Assembly: GCA_965242665.1 (NCBI GenBank)
Contig: OZ251484.1
Span: forward strand, 1,922,001-1,986,000
Length of the DNA stretch: 64,000 nt
Reading direction: 5' to 3'
DNA from: VXLM01 sp965242665
GTDB taxonomy: Bacteria > Chloroflexota > Dehalococcoidia > Lucifugimonadales > VXLM01
Part shown: piece by piece, positions 59,304 to 64,000 of the stretch
How positions within the stretch are numbered: the first letter of the stretch is position 1
How the letters are laid out: each line of letters opens with the position of its first letter
Program-made: the position numbers and the translations under genes
Notes under the pieces: generated by a model
Seen by the model: the letters and a program-made list of their open reading frames with translations, nothing else
Databases searched by the model: none
Told to the model about the DNA's origin: nothing

Positions 59304-59426
59304 CTACTCCCCCTACCGTATGCGGCTGGTGCGGTCATCGTTCGATAACGGCCGGCGTTTCCGAAATCGTTCATCTTCCTTTCAGTCGGCTCCTCGGGCT
59401 GCGGCGGACGCAGAGAAGTCTAGCAT

Positions 59427-59455
59427 ATTTAACCCCCGCACGCCGCAAGTTTCAA
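59427..59455 (-). promoter_or_regulatory. Putative promoter of the sarcosine-oxidase-like operon
   Basis: Minus strand TTGAAA (59455-59450), 17-base spacer, TTAAAT (59432-59427). Good -35; the -10 matches four of six. An alternative, an extended box TGCTAGACT, lies slightly downstream. Confidence 0.4.
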
Positions 59456-59484
59456 TGCTCGATGGAATCATTGGCTCGGCGGCG

Positions 59485-60849
59485 CTAGAACATCGTCAGG
59501 TAGCGGTCGACCTCCCACTGGGTCACCTGGCTGTGATATTCCCGGTATTCCGCCTCTTTGTACTGGATGAACTCGTCGTATATGACGCCGAGCGCGCTCT
59601 GAACGACCGGATCCTTCTTCAACTCGGCTAGCGCCTCGGAGAGGGACTGCGGCAGCATTCGGATGCCTCGCCGTCGAATTTCGTCCAACCCCAGTTCGTA
59701 CATGTTGTTGCCGAGGTTTCCCTTGCCTGGGTTCAAGCGGTTCCTCACGCCGTCCAGCCCCGCGGCGAGGTACGCCGCGAATGCGAGGTATGGGTTGGCG
59801 GCGGCGGAGACCGTGCGGTCTTCTAGGTGTCCCGGCCCGGCGGTTCGGATCATCTGGGTGCGGTTGTTGTCGCCGTAGGTGATGAACGCCGGCGTCCATG
59901 TGAAGCCCGACCTCGGGCTGTATAGGCCCGGCCCGACTTGAAGGCGCTTGTAGCAGTTCACCGTGGGAGATGTCACCGCGCAAAGCGCCGGCGCGTGCGA
60001 CATGATGCCCCCGATGAAGTGATACGCCATCTCCGACAGGCCCAATCCCTGATGGTCGCCCTCGTCCAGGAACAGATTCTCCTCTGTATCCGCTTCCGCG
60101 ACGTGGTAGTGGACGTGGCCGCCGCTTCCCGTACGGTCGGAGAAGGGTTTGGCCATGTGGGTAGCGATCGCGCCGTACTGCTGTGCGTACTGGCTGGTCA
60201 TCATCTTGAAGAACGTGTAGCGGTCTGCCGTGGTCAATGCGTCGCTGTAGGCGAAATTGAGTTCGTATTGCCCGTTGGCGTCTTCGTGGTCGGACTGGTA
60301 CGGGTCCCACCCGACTTTCTCCATCCCGTCCATGAGGTCGCGGAGATACCCCTCGACGTTGGAAATGCCCTTGAAGTCGTAGCACGGCTTGTCGAGGGTG
60401 TCGACGTTGTCTGGGTCATATATGCGGATCGTCCCATCCCTCTTGCGTTGCACCAAGAAATGCTCCGGCTCGATCCCCGTGTTGAAGACGTACCCGTGTT
60501 CTCTCGCCTCGGCCAGGATTCGCTTGAGGTTGCCCCGGGGATCGTACGGATGGGGTTCGCCGTCGACGTAGAGGTCGAGGGCGAACCGGGCGAGACCGTC
60601 GGTCCAGGGGCAAACGCTGTAGGAATCGAGGTCTATCTGCCCGAGCATTTCGTGCGAGTGCGGCCCCTGTCCCAACCCCGGAACTGACGCCCCGGCAAAT
60701 CCTGCCCCCGTGTCGATGAGGTCGTCGAAGTGCGCCACAGGCACCATCTTCACCTTTGGCGAGCCGTTCATATCCACGAACTGCGCGAGGATGTACTTGA
60801 TCTCGTCGGTATCCATCCGCCGGCGTATTTCCTCTCGATCAGCCATCAT
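59485..60849 (-). CDS. Glutamine synthetase, GlnT/type-III-like
   Basis: 454 residues; ATG at 60849 or, judged by the GGAGGGGGC spacing, at 60846. Catalytic motifs: DHEDANGQYELNF, GSGGHVHYHV, NNRTQMIRTAG and a late PYLAFAAYLAAGLDG. The start FVDMNGSPKVKMVPV resembles GlnT and gamma-glutamylmethylamide synthetases rather than GlnA. With the soxBDAG-like operon next to it, a role in methylamine or N-methylglutamate metabolism is plausible, but ordinary glutamine synthesis cannot be excluded. Monocistronic. Confidence 0.85.
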   Translation of the reverse strand: MMADREEIRRRMDTDEIKYILAQFVDMNGSPKVKMVPVAHFDDLIDTGAGFAGASVPGLGQGPHSHEMLGQIDLDSYSVCPWTDGLARFALDLYVDGEPHPYDPRGNLKRILAEAREHGYVFNTGIEPEHFLVQRKRDGTIRIYDPDNVDTLDKPCYDFKGISNVEGYLRDLMDGMEKVGWDPYQSDHEDANGQYELNFAYSDALTTADRYTFFKMMTSQYAQQYGAIATHMAKPFSDRTGSGGHVHYHVAEADTEENLFLDEGDHQGLGLSEMAYHFIGGIMSHAPALCAVTSPTVNCYKRLQVGPGLYSPRSGFTWTPAFITYGDNNRTQMIRTAGPGHLEDRTVSAAANPYLAFAAYLAAGLDGVRNRLNPGKGNLGNNMYELGLDEIRRRGIRMLPQSLSEALAELKKDPVVQSALGVIYDEFIQYKEAEYREYHSQVTQWEVDRYLTMF

Positions 60850-60903
60850 GCCCCCTCCTTCCTTTTGTCTTCGTTGCGACCGACTTCCCTCGATCCGCGT
60901 ATA

Positions 60904-60932
60904 ACTATAGTCTTTCGTTCGCCGTATCGCAA
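60904..60932 (-). promoter_or_regulatory. Promoter of the glutamine synthetase gene
   Basis: Minus strand TTGCGA (60932-60927), 17-base spacer, TATAGT (60909-60904). The start codon lies 54 bases downstream. Confidence 0.6.
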
Positions 60933-61029
60933 GTCATACGATGAGTACGGACGCCCGTTCGTCCAAACGCTGCCGAGGCTGCGTCTCAAAGTGGTTGCGA
61001 ATGTCCTGCTCATTCTGTACAGGCTCCGG

Positions 61030-61058
61030 TTTACGTTTCTGGCGTACCTCTCTACAAT
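61030..61058 (+). promoter_or_regulatory. Promoter of fabI
   Basis: TTTACG (61030-61035), 17-base spacer, TACAAT (61053-61058), followed by CAGGAGACGACT as the ribosome binding site of fabI. Confidence 0.6.
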
Positions 61059-61096
61059 GCAATGGTAGGGATAGGCCAACCTGACAGGAGACGACT

Positions 61097-61873
61097 ATGT
61101 ACCCTATCGACTTGGGCGGCAAGAGCGGCATTGTGTTCGGAGTGGCGAACCATCGCAGCATCGCGTGGAGCATCGCGCATCTGCTGCATATCGCCGGCGC
61201 GGATCTCGCGGTTGCCTACCAGAACGAGCGTGTGCGGGGCAGTGTGGAGAAGCTGACCGCCCAATGGAACGGCGATGCCCTCCTAATCGAGTGCGACGTG
61301 AGCAGCGACGCCAATATCGAGCGTGCAGTTGACGCCGTCGCCCGCAGATTCGGAAAGATCGATATCGTCGTGCACTCCATCGCCTTCGCAGAGCGTGACG
61401 ACCTGGGCGGCGCGTACCTAAGGACAGGCCGGGAGGGGTTTCGTACGGCCCTGGACGTTAGTGCCTACTCCCTCTTGCCTATCGCTCGATACGCCGCCCC
61501 GCACATGACCGACGGGGGGAGCATCGTCGCGATGACATTCCAAGCGTCCGAGCGAGTCTTCCCAGGCTACAACGTGATGGGAACCGCCAAGGCGGCCTTG
61601 GAGAACGCCGTCAAGCAGATCGCCGCCGACCTGGGCGGGCAGAACACCCGGGTAAACGCCATCTCCGCAGGGCCCCTCGACACCCTTTCCTCCCGCGTCA
61701 TCAGCAAGTATCGTGACATGAAGCGTGTCCACGCGGAACGGTCGCCCATGAAGCGCAACATCACATCCGAAGAGGTGGCCAAGGCCGCCTTGTTCCTGTG
61801 CAGCGACATTTCCAGCGGCGTCACCGGCGAAATCCTCCACGTCGACACCGGCTACAACATCATGGGAATCTGA
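61097..61873 (+). CDS. fabI: Enoyl-[acyl-carrier-protein] reductase (NADH)
   Basis: 258 residues. FabI features: GVANHRSIAWSIAHLL, HSIAFAERDDLGG (substrate loop), MTFQASERVFPGYNVMGTAKAALEN with the Y-x6-K type catalytic pair, and DTGYNIMGI at the C-terminus. Last step of fatty acid elongation. CAGGAGACGACT before ATG. Its TGA is followed at once by a small gene (TGATG). Confidence 0.93.
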   Translation: MYPIDLGGKSGIVFGVANHRSIAWSIAHLLHIAGADLAVAYQNERVRGSVEKLTAQWNGDALLIECDVSSDANIERAVDAVARRFGKIDIVVHSIAFAERDDLGGAYLRTGREGFRTALDVSAYSLLPIARYAAPHMTDGGSIVAMTFQASERVFPGYNVMGTAKAALENAVKQIAADLGGQNTRVNAISAGPLDTLSSRVISKYRDMKRVHAERSPMKRNITSEEVAKAALFLCSDISSGVTGEILHVDTGYNIMGI

Positions 61874-62064
61874 TGCGGCTCGGCGCGAATAGCAATCTAC
61901 CGTCGGAGACGTATCAGATACTCTCGACCGACGGCGACGGTCCATCTGTATCCGAAACCACTATCGGGAACGTCATCGCGCGCATGGATGCGGACGGCGT
62001 GGATTTTCGGGTGAAGGATCAGCCCGTAATGACTCAAGCGCAGATGGACAGCTTCATTCCCTAA
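61873..62064 (+). CDS. Small hypothetical protein coupled to fabI
   Basis: 63 residues, ATG at 61873 overlapping the fabI TGA by one base. RVKDQPVMTQAQMDSFIP at the end and ETTIGNVIARMDADGVDF in the middle look like genuine coding sequence. I do not recognise the family. Probably co-translated with fabI. Confidence 0.5.
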   Translation: MRLGANSNLPSETYQILSTDGDGPSVSETTIGNVIARMDADGVDFRVKDQPVMTQAQMDSFIP

Positions 62065-62092
62065 TGACCGCGCCGCCCAGGTAGTGTATACT
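62064..62092 (+). promoter_or_regulatory. Putative promoter of the small lipoprotein gene
   Basis: ATGACC (62064-62069), 17-base spacer, TATACT (62087-62092). The -35 is weak, the -10 good. The lipoprotein ATG is at 62123. Confidence 0.4.
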
Positions 62093-62122
62093 GCCTATAT
62101 TGAAATGAAGGAGGGCGGCGGA

Positions 62123-62578
62123 ATGAAGGTCGGGCTGATGGTCGGGATGATGTGCGCGGTCATGATCGCGTGCGGCGATGGAGAGAGACTCAGAGAAGTT
62201 GAGAAGCAGTTGTCGGTTGCAGAAGAACGACTTGCGGCACATAAGAAAACCGCCGCCGCCGCCGCAACCGCAACGGCTGGGTATGAAAGAACCGCCGCCG
62301 CCGCAACCGCAACCGCAAGGCATCGCTACGAATGCAATATGAAGATCGCTGCCTCTATCCTACTCTTTGCTCGTCTAACAGTAGAGCGGTGGTCGCAGTT
62401 CGCCGCAGTTCAAGGGGTGGATGAGGAAGCCGTTGAAAAACGGAGGGGGTTAATTGAGGAGGTAGATGAGCCTTTACTGACTGAGTGGGCTGAAAGAGCT
62501 TGGCCCCTCATAGATAGGTATTGGGGGTCGGATGAAATAGAGCCAATAATTGAGGACTTGAGGACGGGGAGATGTTGA
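62123..62578 (+). CDS. Small lipoprotein with coiled-coil region
   Basis: 151 residues from the ATG at 62123, preceded by GGAGGGCGGCGGA. Signal peptide GLMVGMMCAVMIAC with lipobox cysteine. Residues 20-75 are a coiled coil with the Ala/Thr-rich KKTAAAAATATAGYERTAAA repeat, then an alpha-helical C-terminus ending DLRTGRC. No family recognised. Envelope location is predicted from the lipobox only. Confidence 0.6.
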   Translation: MKVGLMVGMMCAVMIACGDGERLREVEKQLSVAEERLAAHKKTAAAAATATAGYERTAAAATATARHRYECNMKIAASILLFARLTVERWSQFAAVQGVDEEAVEKRRGLIEEVDEPLLTEWAERAWPLIDRYWGSDEIEPIIEDLRTGRC

Positions 62579-62729
62579 CTGGGGAGCCCCCGCCCGCGTT
62601 ACGAATGTCGAATCCGCGCTTGACAAACTGCGCACGGCCGCGCCGCATATGACGCCGCGGTCTAATACACAGCACTCGCCCCGAACCCATCGGATGCTCG
62701 ACGGAGGGGAAATTCTGAGGATCGACGCC

Positions 62730-63122
62730 ATGTCCACGCTCGACTACATCTACATCGAGGTTGAAGACAACCCAAACTGCGGTTACATGCCGATGCAGGT
62801 CTACGAGCCGCAGGCCGAGTCCCGCCCCATAACGCGCGTTCGCATCGAAGAACCCGACTACCCTCACGGAGTGTACGAGGTAACCGGTTGGAGCAGCGCA
62901 GAAGACGGATCCGCGGTCGAGGCGTCCTATGCGCCCGTCTCGGACTCCGGACAGGCGACCGCGCATCTCGTCTACGGCGGGGATTGGGGCGTTCGACTCA
63001 AGCCCGTTGGACTCGATGAGGATTGGGATACGGACAGCCCTCGTCAATACGGCGAGCCATACCTGATCCTGCTTGACGCGGAAGCCATTCTCTCGACCGC
63101 TCCTGATTCCCCCGGGGCATGA
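62730..63122 (+). CDS. Hypothetical acidic protein
   Basis: 130 residues if the ATG at 62730 is used (GAGGATCGACGCC before it); an earlier ATG at 62649 or 62694 is possible. Acidic, beta-rich: YIYIEVEDNPNCGYMPMQVYEP, GVYEVTGWSSAEDG, AHLVYGGDWGVRLKPVG. No signal peptide and no recognised domain. Isolated between the lipoprotein and the aminotransferase. Confidence 0.5.
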   Translation: MSTLDYIYIEVEDNPNCGYMPMQVYEPQAESRPITRVRIEEPDYPHGVYEVTGWSSAEDGSAVEASYAPVSDSGQATAHLVYGGDWGVRLKPVGLDEDWDTDSPRQYGEPYLILLDAEAILSTAPDSPGA

Positions 63123-63315
63123 GCGGCTTGCGGAAACGCTCCTGGCGCAGGGACCTTGGCCCCGCTGCCCGCTCTTCTTGTATTATGAGAGACTATCCTC
63201 CCAATGTACCCGCGCCCGTGGCGGTAACCTGTGTTCGTCTTGAGGGCGCCTGTATGAAGACTGAAGGAACTGCATCCTGAGACATCGTCAAGGAAGTTGC
63301 CGTGGAGAAGACCGA

Positions 63316-64000
63316 GTGAACGTAGACGAGATACGCAGCCGAATCCCCGCGCTCCAGCACTGCGCGTACTTGAACATGAGCTACGGACCAAAGCCGACGC
63401 CTGTGGTCGACGAGGCCGTCCGCGTCGCAAGGTTCGTCGAGCAATACGGTACGCAGACGCCCAAGGTCATGGAAGAGGTCGAACGGGTCTACGAAGGCGC
63501 GCGCGTCGACGCGGCACGCTTGCTCGGAGCGGCGAACGACGAGGTCGCGCTCACCCGCCACGTTTCCGAGGGCATCAATATCGTAGCGACCGGTATCGAT
63601 TGGGAACCTGGAGACGAAGTCATCATAACCGATGAGGAGCACCCCGCAGGTTCGCTGCCGTGGATGAATCTCGCGCGTCGGCGCGGCGTCGTCGTCAACA
63701 AGCTGCAGCTCGCCCCCTACGATACCGCAATCCTTCTCGAACGACTCGACCAGGCCATCACCCCCCGATCCAAGTTCCTTTGTCTCAGCCATGTCTCCAC
63801 GAGAACCGGCTATGTGCTTCCCGCCCGCGAGATTTCCCTTCTCGCCCGCGAGCGCGGTGTTCCGGTTCTCTTCGACGGCGCGCACGCCGTCGGCCTCATT
63901 CCCGTCGACGTCAAGGACATCGGCTGCGACTACTACTCCGCATGTGGGCACAAGTGGCTCCTTGCGCCTCAAGGCACGGGCTTCCTCTACGTCGACCGCA
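63316..64000 (+). CDS. Class V aminotransferase / cysteine-desulfurase-like protein (5' part)
   Basis: Starts at a GTG (63316) with GGAGAAGACC upstream and runs off the right edge. PLP fold type I: residues NLMSYGPKP-like N-terminus, GAANDEVALTRHVSEGIN, DEEHPAGSLPW, VPVLFDGAHAVGLIPVDV with the cofactor aspartate and CGHKWLLAPQGTGFL with the PLP lysine. Related to isopenicillin N epimerase-like and cysteine desulfurase families. The C-terminal part is not visible, so the exact activity is open. Confidence 0.85.
   Translation, partial: MNVDEIRSRIPALQHCAYLNMSYGPKPTPVVDEAVRVARFVEQYGTQTPKVMEEVERVYEGARVDAARLLGAANDEVALTRHVSEGINIVATGIDWEPGDEVIITDEEHPAGSLPWMNLARRRGVVVNKLQLAPYDTAILLERLDQAITPRSKFLCLSHVSTRTGYVLPAREISLLARERGVPVLFDGAHAVGLIPVDVKDIGCDYYSACGHKWLLAPQGTGFLYVDR

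Noticed and set aside
1..64000. tRNA, rRNA and known riboswitch genes
   Set aside because: I saw no tRNA-like cloverleaf with TTCGA loops or rRNA signature, and no recognised riboswitch motif. The duplicated leader is structured but does not match a family I know.

Overview
This is a G+C-rich bacterial chromosome segment. The gene content fits the Chloroflexota, most likely a marine or sponge-associated SAR202/Dehalococcoidia-type genome: RNase Y, RecA, Maf-TatA-TatC, a DUF151 nuclease, FabI, a four-gene sarcosine-oxidase-like complex, a CoxL/xanthine-dehydrogenase-type molybdoenzyme, and many proline/threonine-stalked lipoproteins. The taxonomic placement is inference; there is no rRNA gene or other phylogenetic marker set here. 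I found no tRNA, rRNA or CRISPR array.

Layout. 0-4.2 kb: tail of a probable DNA methyltransferase, then a tightly coupled minus-strand operon (PLP dehydratase, 3-hydroxyacyl-CoA dehydrogenase, ATP-NAD-kinase-like) and a HEAT-repeat protein. 4.4-8 kb: endonuclease III, amidohydrolase and a gene-poor, repeat-rich stretch. 8-9.5 kb: rny. 9.6-12.8 kb: an A+T-richer island with a ubiquitin-like protein, an E2-like protein, a JAB-E1 fusion and a convergent DUF2971 protein, bounded by an imperfect direct repeat. 13-15.8 kb: DUF58/DUF4129 envelope operon. 16-32 kb: two paralogous multi-membrane proteins, a pair of thymidylate-kinase-like genes (the second with an altered P-loop), recA, maf-tatA-tatC, a glycoside-hydrolase-like protein and an InlB/TolB-type lipoprotein.

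32.7-38.8 kb: DUF151 nuclease, then a six-gene minus-strand operon (small protein, TIM-barrel isomerase, 5'-3' exonuclease, molybdoenzyme, SDR, small membrane protein). 38.9-48 kb: surface and secreted proteins, including a 1342-residue repeat lipoprotein with a metallopeptidase-like HETAH motif, an M28 peptidase and two CAP-domain proteins. 48-52 kb: malate synthase, a divergent carbamoyltransferase, VanZ and an unassigned protein. 52.3-59.3 kb: sarcosine-oxidase-like operon (D-A-G-B) with an AAA ATPase/DUF4276 pair inside it, followed by a type-III-like glutamine synthetase. 61-64 kb: fabI, small unknown genes and the start of a class V aminotransferase.

The intergenic DNA is unusually structured. 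A dispersed palindrome (core TTCCCGCGAAGGCGGGAA) recurs seven times, four times with tandem short repeats on the same flank. One copy is split by a 123-bp MITE with an exact CTTC target duplication. A promoter-plus-leader of about 500 bp is present twice, upstream of rny and of the 31.8-kb lipoprotein gene, with conserved potential RNA helices. Several genes have TATAAT-like boxes only 6-15 bases from the start codon, suggesting leaderless or very short leaders. The best candidates for an undescribed system are the ubiquitin-like island and the duplicated leader.
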